Source: Cucumis sativus
Taxonomy: Eukaryota > Streptophyta > Magnoliopsida > Cucurbitales > Cucurbitaceae
Direction: 5' to 3'
Length of the DNA stretch: 64,000 nucleotides
Assembly (NCBI RefSeq): GCF_000004075.3
Contig: NC_026657.2
Span: 8,680,001-8,744,000 of the forward strand
This document shows, in pieces, positions 39,080 through 51,559 of this stretch. The notes below the pieces were generated by a model. The model was not told the DNA's origin. It was given only the letters and a program-made list of their open reading frames with translations, and searched no databases. Within the stretch, counting starts at the first letter, position 1. The number at the start of each line of letters is the position of its first letter. Both the position numbers and the translations under genes were made by a program.

Positions 39080-42000
39080 TGCTCTATTTTGAACCTCATT
39101 TTGGATATTCTTGATCTATTGATGACTTCTTGAAAATACTTATTATCAGGTGAGGTTTTTTTGACCTCACTATCTAGAGTTCTTGGAGATGAAACTATTT
39201 AAAATAACAATAATGATTGAATCAAATCAATCGTATGATCTTATAACATTGGGCGTAAGTAAAATGTTTAGGTTGGTGAGAGAGAACCAATAAATCAATG
39301 ATCTAACAAATTTCTTCATTGAAAATTTGTCCCTTAGAATAAATGCTTGGATGGGTCGTAAATGAATCGTCTACTTTCTTATATTATTATTATTCTTTGT
39401 ATTAGATTAATCTTTAGTTTATATACTTTGTATCTATCTAATTCTTTACAATAACAATTTTGTTTTGCTTCCCTTTTAATTTATAGTTGCATGCCAACTT
39501 TATTTTCTTGGTTTGAAAATTTTTCTTCAGCAAAATAAATTTCATTTTCAAATATAGCATAATAAATCTTAATTTTATTGACGATGGACATTAATAAACC
39601 TAATATTTATGATTGTACTAATAAATATGGATAGAATTTGAAATTTTCCTATGTTTTGTAAATATTTTTAACAGTTTTATCCTTGACAATAATTTTAACT
39701 ATATTAAATCAACGTTGAAAAAAAAAATATAACTCAAACATGATTATGCGAGGTTGTGAGTTTAAATTTAAAAGCTCTTCCCTTACCTTTAAAGAGGGTT
39801 CCCTTTTAGTGTTACAAATCGATATTGTCATGAGCACCCAATTAATTAATGGGTTTGATAAAATATAAAGTGAGTTTAAATTTTGATTTGAGGATCAGAG
39901 TTATAGTGAGTTGGTATGATCGTCGTAATTCAATAGTTTTTATAAATTAAACTTTTATTATTTTGTTTGAAAGTTACATCAATTATCATTGAGTAAAAAA
40001 GCTTGGGTAAAAGTAGTTAATAAATTATACAATTTTTTAATTTAATAATAAACTATACTAATTTTCAAACAAACATTATTAATAATATATATAATTTCAC
40101 CGTTTCACATTTTTTTGAAAAAATAAAAATGGACTTTTCACCGTTGGATATTCCACTTCATGTTTGCATCGGACCAAAAGCAAGCTGCCACCCAATTTTT
40201 TTCACGAGCTATTTTTCAAATGTTATCTTTAAGTTTCTATTCTATATTTAATATTATACCTTTATCTATTTGTTGAAAATTCAATATAATATTTGTTTAA
40301 TCTTATAAGTTATATTTTTGTTTTTTCTTTTCTAAATTTTCTTGAAACTGCAATCTGCAATTAATAAACGTTTGCAAACATTGATAAATAATAAAATAAA
40401 ATTTCTACTATATATATATATCCATCTCATTTAAAATTTTAGAGTCAAACCATCCATCTTGCTATTTCAACTACATACAAATGACATTCATAACGCCAAA
40501 ACCTACTTCGTTAAAAGAAAATTTAACTAAAATCTACTAGATTCAAAATCAACTGAAATAAAAGGGGAAAATAAAAAAGTGGGTTTCAATAATAATAATA
40601 ACGAATGAATGAAAAATGGAAAACTACATTTTTTTTCCTCAAAAGGACAAAAATGACCCATGAGAAGAATATTTTATTTCACGTGTTTGAACATTAACCT
40701 ACAATTTTAGCCATATTTGCAACTTGCAAATTAAAAATAAAAAAATAGAAGAAAAAAAAACACTTTTCATGATTTATTTGCCATTTGCAATTTTTTTTAG
40801 AAATTTTGTAATTTAAAATAATTTTTCTAAAATTAATTTACAGTTTAGACTAATGGTTCGTGAACAAGACCAAAGAAAATCAAATCGAATCTGAGTTGAA
40901 GGCAAAGGGTGTCAAAGACTAGACTAGACTAACCACCTACCATGAAATGAAATTAACATATCGATATTTTCACAATTCCAACAGTGTGAGATCTTAATTA
41001 ATTGGTCCGATTAGAGACCAGTTTTCACTATTTGCCACTTAAAACAACATTTTGATATTTACTTTCACTTTAGACTTAGTTATCACATTCCTCAGTTCAT
41101 GTTTCATCCAACATAAGGTTACTCAAAGTTAATTTTTATCTAGACAGTTTGAATAATAAGAATTATGTATTTCAAACTCAGGAACGAGAGTGTTTAGATG
41201 ATATAATTTAAAATTTGTCTTCAATCGTCAACTTAAACTTTTAAGTCAATCGAAAATTTGACTCTCCTTGAAAAGGTAATAGTAGTTGAATAAGCAAAAT
41301 TCAATCCCTCCCTACCCTATTTTGTTTTTTCATCAACAGCAAAGAGAGAAAAAAACGGGGGACGGGACGGGACAGTACGAGATGGCCGATGGGACCGACG
41401 GGACAGGACAAGAGATGTAAAGGAAAGGATTAAATGGAGGTCATTGTCTAGCACATAAAGAGTGGTTTCTTGTGAAGAAGGCCTCATTTAAGAAGAGTGA
41501 AGAGAAGGAAGAGAATAGAGAAGGGCAGTCATAATCATCAATTCATCAATGCAGAGAAAAGGCGTTAGTTAGAAAGCTTAGGACCACTGGGGCTCACTTC
41601 CAATGAAAAAGCACAAAGCAAAGGCACATGCCAATTCCTTCTCTTCTTCCTCTCTGCTCTGCTGTGCATTTGCAATTTGCAGGCTATGAAAGTTACCCTT
41701 CACACAGTGTTATTTTGTAAGAGAAGGGAAGAGGACTTAGGTGAGGACTCTCTGCCTTTGCTTTTAGCCCCTACACACTCATCTTTGTCACCTATGGCTA
41801 TGACCCACCAACCAAAAATACTCTCACTCATTCACAAATATGGGTTTAAATCCTTTCTTTTTGAGTAAATTTTTTTCTAAAATACAGTTAACTAACTAAT
41901 AGATTACTGAAAATTGACCTTTTTAAGGAAACGTAAGTTTAGAATTGAATACCTATATTTGATGCCATTCCATTATGGAGCCTGATGTTGAGCTGCACCC

Positions 42001-43150
42001 TTCAAACCTGACTTCTGTTGTTCTCAAATAGATGAACCTGAAATATAGAAATGATTGGAGTTAGAATCATTCCATTAAATTTTCTGGAAAGAGATTTAAT
42101 ATCTCGCCTCAAAATATTCTGTTCACAAAATAATTAATCTTGATTAAAAAAAATAAGGAGCTGCGGATCTAAGTGCTATTACCGAGAACAATTCTCAAAA
42201 GCTTTTTACACTCTGAACTAAAGTAAGGGGTTCTGAGAATTTGTGAATTGAACATACTTAGACATGAGCTACCAATACAAGTTGTCAAAGACATTTAACG
42301 GCCAACTTACTTGCACATCAACCTATTTCACACGATAACGGAACCTCAATACAAAATCTTATGTAGGTGAGTCACCATGAACTGAACTCATGACTTGTAA
42401 CACAGCATAAAATGTAGAGATTTAACCTCTAACTATAGACAAACGAACCTGAAATTTGAAAACGGCTACCAAAGTATGGCCATTAAATGCATAATTTTAA
42501 GCATTATAAATAAAAGATATAAAATTCCAGTCTTCCAGGTAACGATAAATAGCAAATGTCCCCACCCACACCCCAATCACACCCCCCCCCCAAAAAAAAA
42601 AAAGAAATATATATATATATATATAGCGTGCGTGTGTGTATGTGAGTGGAGCGAGCGGCAGAAACAAACATTTGGAAGCAGGAAGTAATGATGGATTAGA
42701 TAAGATTCTTTCCCATACGCCATTACGGAGAGAAAAAAAAAAAGAGGGGGGGCCACCACAAGAAGGGAAGCAAAACCACAAAAATGAGACTTACACAGGG
42801 TTACGAAATAGTAGGTTCTGAATTTCTGATTCTTTCTGAACAGTGGTGGCTCCAACACCTTGAGACGAGATCACAGTTGATGCTTATCCTTAAATAAATG
42901 AAGTGTGGAGTGACTTGTCTTGCATGGAGAAATATGTAAGAGGGGGGCCAAAAGTCTACTGTGACCAGAAAACTGCAAACAAAGATAATCAAGGAAGAAG
43001 AGACAAAAACAACAGAAGATATGGGGAAAAGGGATGGTTAAATTTTATTCCATCAGAGGGGGGTTTTTATCCCACTATTCCATCAGTACAAGTATAGGGA
43101 GGAAAATACAGTACAAATGGTGGAAATGAAAAAAGGAGAAAAAAATCTAA
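39080..43150. other. Intergenic DNA with an unexplained transcript-like patch
   Basis: Mostly AT-rich. The segment 41330-41870 differs: it is richer in G and C, starts with a degenerate GGGAC array (about 41357-41412) and contains a foldback. No protein frame is convincing (41677-41868 lacks any domain). At 42583-42624 a C run, an A run and a TA microsatellite follow one another. Confidence 0.45.
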
Positions 43151-43466
43151 GTAAATTTCTGTACCCCACACATTCACCTAATTACCCAAAAGCCTAAATC
43201 CTACACCAACCCATACACACCCTGCCTCTAGCCTCTTCCCTTCCTTCCCAAGACCAATCTGTTAGACAGAAGGCTTTGAGTTCTATTTGCTGTGTAATTC
43301 AAATTCTTGTTATGTTACAGACCATTAGTACAGCCCTACTTCTTTACAAGTAAAAGGGTGACAGAAACTAAGATGATCTGACTATCTACCAATTATAAGC
43401 ACAACATAACCTGAGTACATTGAGAAACATAGGTCCTGATATATTGAATGAATGTCGTTTAATCAA

Positions 43467-45361
43467 CTAATCATCCAATTTCTCCCATTCGTAACGTCCG
43501 GGAAGTGGCTTGTCTGTGATCGGGTCAAAGTTATACCTGCAGTTAACCGCGAAATGTAATACTCCTAATGTGAATGCAGTGTGGCTTTGCGATTGCTTTT
43601 AGCATTGCAAGTTTAGAAAGGCTTAGAAAAATAACGCTGGACATAAAAAAAAATGCACCACTTACTTCTCAATGAATTTTCTCTGCTGCTCTCCTTCGGC
43701 GCAGTTGAAGAAATCGTCAACTTCCCGAGCGGTTGGTACATCTGTAGCAGAGGAGTTCTGCAGCTGTATCCTATCATCGGTGGTACTCGACGCCTTTGTA
43801 GAAGAACTGGGTGTTCGTATGCTCTCGGGCTTCCTTATCAAACTGCAAGGAGTTGATTCCCTACTGCTCCCCAGTAAAATGAAAAGCAAAACAAACACTG
43901 TTAAAATTGGGTTCTAAAAAAAAACTACAAAACAATTCACACATGTTAACAAGCCGGAGGATGGGTACATATTTTAGAAATAAATCACAACGAGCAAATC
44001 AACTCATTCAATACATCAAAAGGGAACAAAAAGACGTGCAGAATGAATAGGATCCCAGTTACTTCAATTTGAACAAAAAAACAATAAAACGGTGAACGTT
44101 ATAATTTTAAGAGGGATCTTCACGTGATTCAATAAAGCCCCCATGCTGGATTGGCCAAAAAAAAAAATACAAAAAGGTAGCAATGATGGAGTTCATTGAA
44201 CGAACGAACAGAGGAATAAAGGTAAAGCAATTCCAAAGGCACAGTCCTACAAAAGTATTTTCAGGCGCGTTTAGAGATATAGATAGTGAAAGTTTTAGAC
44301 ATAAAAGGAATAACGAAACCAAATTTAGACGCGATTACAGAAATGTGATAAAGACAAATGCCCTTCTCAATTAATGTACGAGACAAAAAGACTGGAAAAT
44401 ACAGAGGGGGTAAAAAAGAAGAGAGAAAATAGGACTTCTCGACATGCTCGAGCTTTGATAGAATTTTCAGTTTTTCGAGCCCACAAGGATATTAGCACCA
44501 AGGAGAAATTAAACTCCAAATATTTTCTGATACATTGCAATTTCAAGAAAAAATTATATAACTACAATCTGCGTCTGTCAGAAGAGAGAGACGTCATAAA
44601 CATTTAAAGGGCAAATCAGAATTCAAAATAGATTGATTATGCTTTGAAATTACTCTCTCTATTTCCTGGGAAAGGACTGATTAACTTCCGTGTGACATAA
44701 AAAATGGAAAATATAATCCCCAATATTTCCAAAAAGCCTTAGAATCTCCGAGTCGAGGAATTGAAATGTGAAGAGAAAATGGAGATTCAACAAAACAGAA
44801 AGAAAGAAAATAAACACAGAGGATACAAGGAAGAAGGAGAAGAAGAAGGGATAAATAGAAAGAGAGAGAGAGAGAGGCCTACCTCATTCCACCTTCAAAA
44901 TCCAAGAGATTCTCACCAAACGAGGCTTCTTCCTGAATGTCATGAACATTAAAATTTTCCTGAACCTCACTCTGTTTAACCACCAATTCCTGAACCGCAT
45001 CATCCCGCCGAGGCGAGACAGACTCAATAGAACCAGCAGCAACGGAGCAAACCCCCAACCTAGAGGTTCCTCTGGAATCAGCAGAAACTCTTCGGCCACG
45101 AGCATTAGTAGTCCCCTGGGGCAATTTCTGCTTGGGAAGAGCAGTACTGGAGGGTTTGTGAAGGCGGCGACTGCGGAGCTGGAGATAGGAACCGGAGGTG
45201 GTGGGAGAAGGGGAAGTGGGGGGAGAATTGGAGGTCTTCTGAAGGCGCTGAAGAGCTAGGGTTTTGGCACGAGTGCGAACGCCAATGTAGGAGGAGGATT
45301 GAGAGGCATCGATGAGGGTGATTTCACGAGAGGATTTGGATTTTCTGATGTATTTACCCAT
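43467..45361 (-). CDS. KRP: Kip-related CDK inhibitor, KRP3/KRP4-like
   Basis: Minus-strand exons 45361-44883, 43860-43666 and 43536-43467 give 247 residues. KRP/ICK proteins bind and inhibit CDKA-cyclin D complexes in the nucleus and slow the cell cycle. The N-terminus MGKYIRKSK, then [14 protein letters not shown] and [11 protein letters not shown], are the conserved blocks of the KRP3/4/5 group. After these come [12 protein letters not shown] and the C-terminal CDK-binding region [20 protein letters not shown] joined across the last intron to [17 protein letters not shown], ending KLDD. Phases close exactly. An in-frame ATG six codons upstream (45379) exists, but MGKYIRK is the family start. 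The 5' leader is extremely rich in GA/TC and contains an upstream ATG frame (45552-45256) in another frame that overlaps the start; it might lower translation. Confidence 0.95.
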
Positions 45362-45399
45362 GGGGAAGGAGGTAAGCAAGCTCTCATGGAGGAAGAGGG

Positions 45400-45530
45400 A
45401 GAATCAATGGCAGAGAGGAGAGAGAAAATGGAGGATTGGATTAAAGAGGAAGGAAGGAAGGAAGGAAGAAGAAGAGAGAGAAAAAAATGAAAAAGAAAAA
45501 AAAGAGAAGGAAAAAGAGGATTTAGAGTGT
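45400..45530. repeat. GA-rich tract in the KRP leader
   Basis: Almost pure purine on the plus strand (GAAGGAAGG, GAGAGAG, AAAGAGAAGG), so a CT-rich 5' UTR for KRP. A known type of plant core-promoter/leader composition (Y patch or GAGA-like). Confidence 0.6.
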
Positions 45531-45599
45531 GGGGTTGGGGTAATTTATGCACAGATGAAGAGTGCTTTGGTAGAGAAAGAATAAAGAAAACAGGTAGGG

Positions 45600-48500
45600 T
45601 TGGTTTTTTCAGGGTGATGTACTTTCATTTTCCCATTTTTCCCTTGAAAAATTATTTTAAATCATATAATTTTATAAATATATTAAAACATTATGGATCT
45701 CCATTAGTCACATACATGATTATAAACACGTTTAAAAAATTATAAATATAGTCAAATCTATTTATAGGAATAATGATAACTTTTATAATTGGTTAATTAT
45801 AAACCATATTTACCAGACTTATAAAATTTTCCTAGAATTATAATTTTTTAAATTGTTGTTATATATATTCTAATTTTGTTACTTTTCCAAGTATCTCGGA
45901 TCTATTTAATGCAAATATGACATAAATAGTAATTTATCTTAGTTTATCATATACATGGTAAATATTTTTGTTTATTTTGCTTATTTAAAAATAACTCAAA
46001 TTATTATTAGGGTGTTAGGTTTTGGGTTTGGTTTCTATTTAATCTTTAAATGTTACACATTTAGTTCTTAGTTTTGGATTTTGTTTCAATCTAGTTTATA
46101 AGCATAAAAGAGAGGTTGAATTCTAATCTTAAAATTTGAGTTTTATTTCAATTTAGTCATAAATTTTAGACTTTTCATTTTTAGCCTTAATCTTACATTA
46201 AATAGTCACTGATATCAATGTTTTTTTAAGTAATTAGGAAGTAAAATTTTAAATATGATAAATAATAATAAATTATAATTGGTTTAGTTATTTTGAATTT
46301 ATTGACATACATTAACCGTGGGGACGAAAATAAGATTCAGTGAAAATGGAAGTTAAAAATATAAATATTAAAATTTAGAAATTAAATTAAAACAAAATAA
46401 GATTGTAAATTTTTTTAATTTAAGAACTTAATTAAAATTAAATTCTAAACTTAACCATCAACTATGTAATATTTTGAAATATAAGGCTCAAAATTTGATA
46501 CAAAAGATACTTTTTAATTGTTGTTGTTATTATTATTTGTTTATTTTATATAGAGAAAACAAGTGTGTTCGGTTATCGAATTAAATTTTAAAATGTAAGT
46601 CTCCACTTTTTTTTAAAAAATGGGTTTAAAAAATAAAATAAGGAGTTTGAAATTTGAATTAAGTTATTGTTATTATTGTTATTTAAAAATAATTAAAGAA
46701 GAGGGAGAGAGTGGTGGAGAGATAGAGAAGAGAGATAAACTATTTTTTTTTTAAACTATTATTTTATTTAATGAGTAATTATCAACCTTGGAAATAATAC
46801 CAATAAATTATTCGTCATTTTTCAAAACATCTTCTTAAAAGACGTGAGAAATCAAATAATGCATTCAAATGGATATCTTAATAAATATATATTTTTAAAA
46901 ATAGCAAAATAAATTAAAATATTTATCGACTATACCAAAAATTTATCGTAGATTGTAAATATTTTATAAAATATACTATTTAAAAAGTAACAAAATATTA
47001 AAAATATTTACAAAATATAACGACAATCATTCTAACTCTTTACAATAAGGACTACATGTGTCCTTCAAAATTATGAACTAACTATCATTCAACATTTTTC
47101 TTTTTCTCGCATAAATTTTAAATGTTCTTAACGTTGTAAGAAAAAGATAATAAAATGTGTTTTTTACGTTCACATACGAAGTGACACTAAAAAAATGATC
47201 ATGTTTTAACATGTGAGGTAAAGAACTCGTGGCTTTCGGATTGTAATAACTAATATAAAAGTATTATATCGTAGTTTTAATTTCACAAAAATAAATAAAT
47301 ATACTAAAACTTAAAAATCTATGTGCATAATCATTTAGTTTTTTGTTTTATATTTCATCTTAGGTTTATTTTCTTACCCTTTTTACCAATTAGTTTTCAT
47401 GGTTGGTGACTGAAAATGAGAATTTTTTTAAGTCAAATTCTAAAAATAAAATTTGCTTTTTAAAATAACTGTTTTTCTTTAAAATTATTTTGTAGAAATT
47501 GATATGATCTTTAAACCTACCCTCGCAACAAACAATGAAATTAGTAATTAAAATTAGTTTATAAATTTAAAAAGAAATTTAATTTTCCTCTAAAAGAAAT
47601 ATTTTTTAATATTAAATAGTTGAAAAACAATACCTAAAAAAAGTTAGTTGAAAAGGAATTAGAAGAAAAAGGATCAAATTTTAAATTTAAACCTAACTAT
47701 AGAAATCAAACCAACTAAACATATTTCACTCACCTAAAACAGTATCTTCAATCACAAGCATGAGAATTTTAGTAAGATAGGTTAATTTTATTAGTTCTTT
47801 CTTAATTTAATCTTTATAATTTTAAAGTTAATTAAGTTTAACTTCACGTTCGAATGTAAAATTACAAATAAGGAAACTAATACGAGAGGAAGTATGGATG
47901 CTAAATTCAATCGATCGAGACATAGTTGATCATGTCATCTATACTGATTACTATTTATAATTTAATTAATTTTAAAAGAAAAAATCAATAGAGATGTGTG
48001 TTGTGAATACGGACGGTAATCGAATAGAGTAGATTGAATTTAAAGTAGATTGAGAACAATAATAATGAAGAAGAAGGAAGAGGACGATAGAGCACAATAA
48101 ATTTACGTGGAAAACCCCTAAACAAGTTATGGTAAAAACCACAAGCAATGATAATAGAATTCACTATATAAAATAGGAGTTACAGAATTCATTATATTCC
48201 TCGCCTATCTATAGCCAACAGATACTTGGTCATCAAGCAAATGTAAATACTCTAATTCGTCATGTGTATGATCCAATAAACTTCAAATGTTCTAGAAAGA
48301 TGCGAAAGATCCAACGGCCATAAATCAGTATTAGACAAAGTGTGAGATTTAAGAAATTTCTTCAATCTTAAAGAAATTTTTTGATAATTATTGAACGGTG
48401 CCTACCAAGAAAAAAATCATTATGTTTGAAAAAAAAAACAACGTAAACATACCTCAACTTCGAATTATTATGAAAAATAGAAAATATTATTGATACGTTT

Positions 48501-49900
48501 GATTTGAAAAATGGAATGAAATAATAATTAAAAATAGAAAAAAGGAAGACAAATATGATGGTGCTTTCTCTCTTTGTATGGTAGAAGCTTATATAGTATC
48601 AAAAATGGAAATCACTTTGGGATTATAAAATAATGTACTCTCTTATTGTCCTAAGAAAAATAGTATTATGTTGTAGTTTGATTTTTATGGAGATTCGATT
48701 AAATTGTGTCCATTCAAAACTAGTTTAATCAATTGACATATATACTCTATCAATATAAACTAGTTTTTTCCACTTTGAGCATACGTTAAATTGGTTATTA
48801 ATTAAAAAGTGACAAATCATTTGATCTATATACTATTGAACTAAAAATACATAGATCTTGATGTTGTGGATGATATCCTTTCTATCGAGACCTTTTATAA
48901 AAGAGTGTCAACTGATCTTGTTCATCAAACCCCTTTCAATGACTACGAAGACTTTGCTTCCCTATTCTTTTTGAATTCCTTCCTATGCTTCACTCTTCTT
49001 TTAAGACAATGGAATGTCTCTTGAATTCAAACTTTAACCTTCGATCAACAGTGTCGTCAATCAACTTATAGTCAATCAAACCTCAATATAACTAGTTTGC
49101 TTTTTAGTTAATTTACTAGTTATTTAGTTTGAAGATTTCCTATACTTAAAATAAGATTTGGCCATACGTAAATATAGTTATATAAACACAATTCAACTTA
49201 TTGATATTTGATATATAATTATAGTCATTTGTCTACATTCGAGCGTCGAAATAACCATATTTTAAACCAAAAGAAATTAGTTTGAATTTCATTCTACCAT
49301 GTTGCGTGAGACCTCGAAAAAACATGTTCATTTTAGTTTTTTCAATATCAAAATAGACGTGATATCACTAAAACAAAAATGCACTTATCTCATCCGATCC
49401 TATTGTTAATTATAATCTAAAAATATTTCTCCATTCATCAACAATAGAGTTATTGATGAAAAAAAGCGCTACTAATAGAAAAAGTTTTTGTAAAAGTATA
49501 ACTACCACACAAAAATTAACATTTAAAAGAGAAGTGAAAAAGTGTTACATATTTACAAAATATAGTTAAATTTCATATCACAACTAGATACACTTTCGGT
49601 GATATTAAAGTCAATCGATGATATTGAATATCACTAATAGAAGATAAAAATATGAAATTTTGCTATATTTTATAAATATTTTTATTTATTTTCTATCCAT
49701 GTCTGCGATGGATGGATATAAATTTTTTAGTATACTTTGGAAAGAAGAAGTAAGGTATAGAGTTTGGAGTGAATAAAAAAGAAAAAGAAAAATGAAATTG
49801 GAGGTATTGTATTTATTGAAATGGGAAGACAAAGGTTAGAGTTTGGGAAATACATGATGGGGTACCCATGTCTTTTACGTAAAAGTCACCCATTTTCTTT
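45600..49900. other. Gene-poor AT-rich DNA with repeat remnants
   Basis: No gene. At 48100-48150 the sequence TTTACGTGGAAAACCCC..GGTAAAAACCAC is of a kind often seen in remnants of plant LTR retroelements (from memory, not searched). At 49549-49683 a small foldback has ends matching each other: CATATTTACAAAATATA..AAATTTCATA and GAAATTTTGCTATATTTTAT. Related single motifs occur near 46925-47025. Confidence 0.45.
49549..49683. repeat. Small foldback of the TTTTGCTATATTTTATAAA family
   Basis: Inverted ends (49549-49578 and 49651-49683) surround a centre with weakly palindromic GATATT/AATATC words. The same design is found at 51437-51559. Confidence 0.55.
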
Positions 49901-49908
49901 CATTTTGA

Positions 49909-49919
49909 TTTATATATAC
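49909..49919 (+). promoter_or_regulatory. Possible TATA box before the orphan mini-ORF
   Basis: TTTATATATAC about 45 bases upstream of ATG 49961; the spacing would leave a very short purine-rich leader. Could be chance in AT-rich DNA. Confidence 0.3.
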
Positions 49920-49960
49920 AAATTGAACACACAAAAGCAAAATAATAAAAGAGAAAGAGA

Positions 49961-50110
49961 ATGGAGAGTTTTGCCCCGGTTTGGAGGGCGCTGTTTGACT
50001 CTAAACTGTCCCTCCAAGAGGCCAGCCCTGGGCGGGGGCGGTGGTCCTTAATTAACACGCCGCGGCCACACCCACAGCCTTCCTATTCCAAACTCATGCA
50101 ATGCTCATGA
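49961..50110 (+). CDS. Orphan GC-rich 49-codon ORF, function unknown
   Basis: ATG at 49961 opens a 49-residue frame ending TGA at 50108-50110. It begins MESFAPVWRALFDSKLSLQE and continues with a Gly/Arg-rich and then a Pro-rich part. It stands out because the codons are GC-rich while the 4 kb on both sides are very AT-rich, and a TATA-like box lies just upstream. There is no signal peptide or membrane segment, and I do not recognise a family. The bases 49981-50017 also form a short hairpin, so a non-coding RNA role is an alternative. A competing longer frame (49821-50051) contains AT-driven low-complexity sequence and is less likely. It could equally be a fragment of a lost gene. Confidence 0.25.
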   Translation: MESFAPVWRALFDSKLSLQEASPGRGRWSLINTPRPHPQPSYSKLMQCS

Positions 50111-51117
50111 AAACTCTCTTTCCTTCTTTTTCTTTTTTTAATATAAATATTATTTTAGTTTTATATTATTCAATTTTAGTTTATATGACTTGAGATTTGT
50201 TCAATTTGTTCGATTTTGAGTGATATATGAAATATTTATATACAGAAAGTTTGATGAATTTTACTATATTTTGTAAATAGTTTCAATATTGTGTTGTTTT
50301 TTAAAATATTCATCTTTTTTTATGTGGTTATTTAAAACAAATTATTTTTTATCTATTGGTATTTTCGTTATAAATTTTGAGGTTATTACTTTAAAAATTG
50401 AAAATATTTTAAAATATAAATAGATTTTTTAGTGATATTTTGTCATATTTTGATTCATTTTAAAATAATGTAATTGTTTAACTAATTTTATTTTAAAAAA
50501 ATAGTGTTGATGAATTAAAATTTAGGATTTTTTTTTTAAGCAAATGAATTGACACTCTAACTGAAATGACATATTAACTTTAACTTTGCTTTATTTATTT
50601 GGAGTGAATTTAAGTTATTTGTATGAAAAAGTAGTTATTACCACTAAATCACACCCTTCCTAAAATTGCATACAATTCGTCAAATCAATAGGTTATGGCC
50701 TCTTCTTTTTCACTTTTAACTCGTAGTAAATAATAATTACACATTTAAAAAAATAAAAAATTTGACTCTATTTCTAAATATTTTCATTTTTTTTTTTTTT
50801 GCCATCCATAATAATTTCCTAAACAAATATGAAAATTTTCGAACATGAGAAAAGGAAAAGCCGTACTAGATTTTATCTCTCCCATTTCCGGTTTAAGAAA
50901 CCAGATGAGATCCAATTTTTTTGTTCAAGGATTAGCTAAATTGTTGCGAAAAGTATTAAAACAAGTAAAATAAACGATATGTCCTATACCTCTAAAGTTC
51001 TGGTTTAATGTCTAATACAAAATCCGAGTATATTGAGGGAGGTTGGAGTATCCTATTAGCGTGTTGGATGTCAATTTCAACAACTAAGATGACTTTGTTT
51101 TAGACTAATACAAAAAA

Positions 51118-51124
<7 letters not shown>

Positions 51125-51184
<60 letters not shown>
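51125..51184. repeat. TA microsatellite, ~30 units
   Basis: A pure run of about 60 bases of alternating A and T. Confidence 0.97.
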
Positions 51185-51186
<2 letters not shown>

Positions 51187-51436
51187 CGACTCCCAGTACC
51201 TATAGTAAATTAGCACATAATCTATTAGAACATAAATTTAGTTGTATGAAAACTTTTGTTATAATTTAGCTCTGAAAAACTAATTGAGAGAATATAATCT
51301 AAATTTAAAATTTATAAAAAAAATAACGAAACTAGAATTGAACTACAGACAAAATATAAATAATATAATGGAAAGAAATTCTAAGTAAATATATTTAAAA
51401 AAAAAACGAAACATTTACCAAAATAGTAAGATATTG

Positions 51437-51559
51437 AAACTATTTACAAAATATAACAAAATTCATTCATCTCTTTATACCCTATTTTAAAATTTTGCTA
51501 AAATTCACTAATCGCTTTATATCCGATTTAAAAATTTTGTTATATTTTATAAATAGTTT
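51437..51559. repeat. Small foldback, 123 bp
   Basis: AAACTATTTACAAAATATAA (51437 on) mirrors TTATATTTTATAAATAGTTT (to about 51559). Inside, two similar halves each carry ATTCA..CTTTATA. Same family as 49549-49683. Confidence 0.7.

Noticed and set aside
41677..41868. 63-codon ORF in the transcript-like block
   Set aside because: No domain and opens upstream at a TTG; composition does not differ from other frames.
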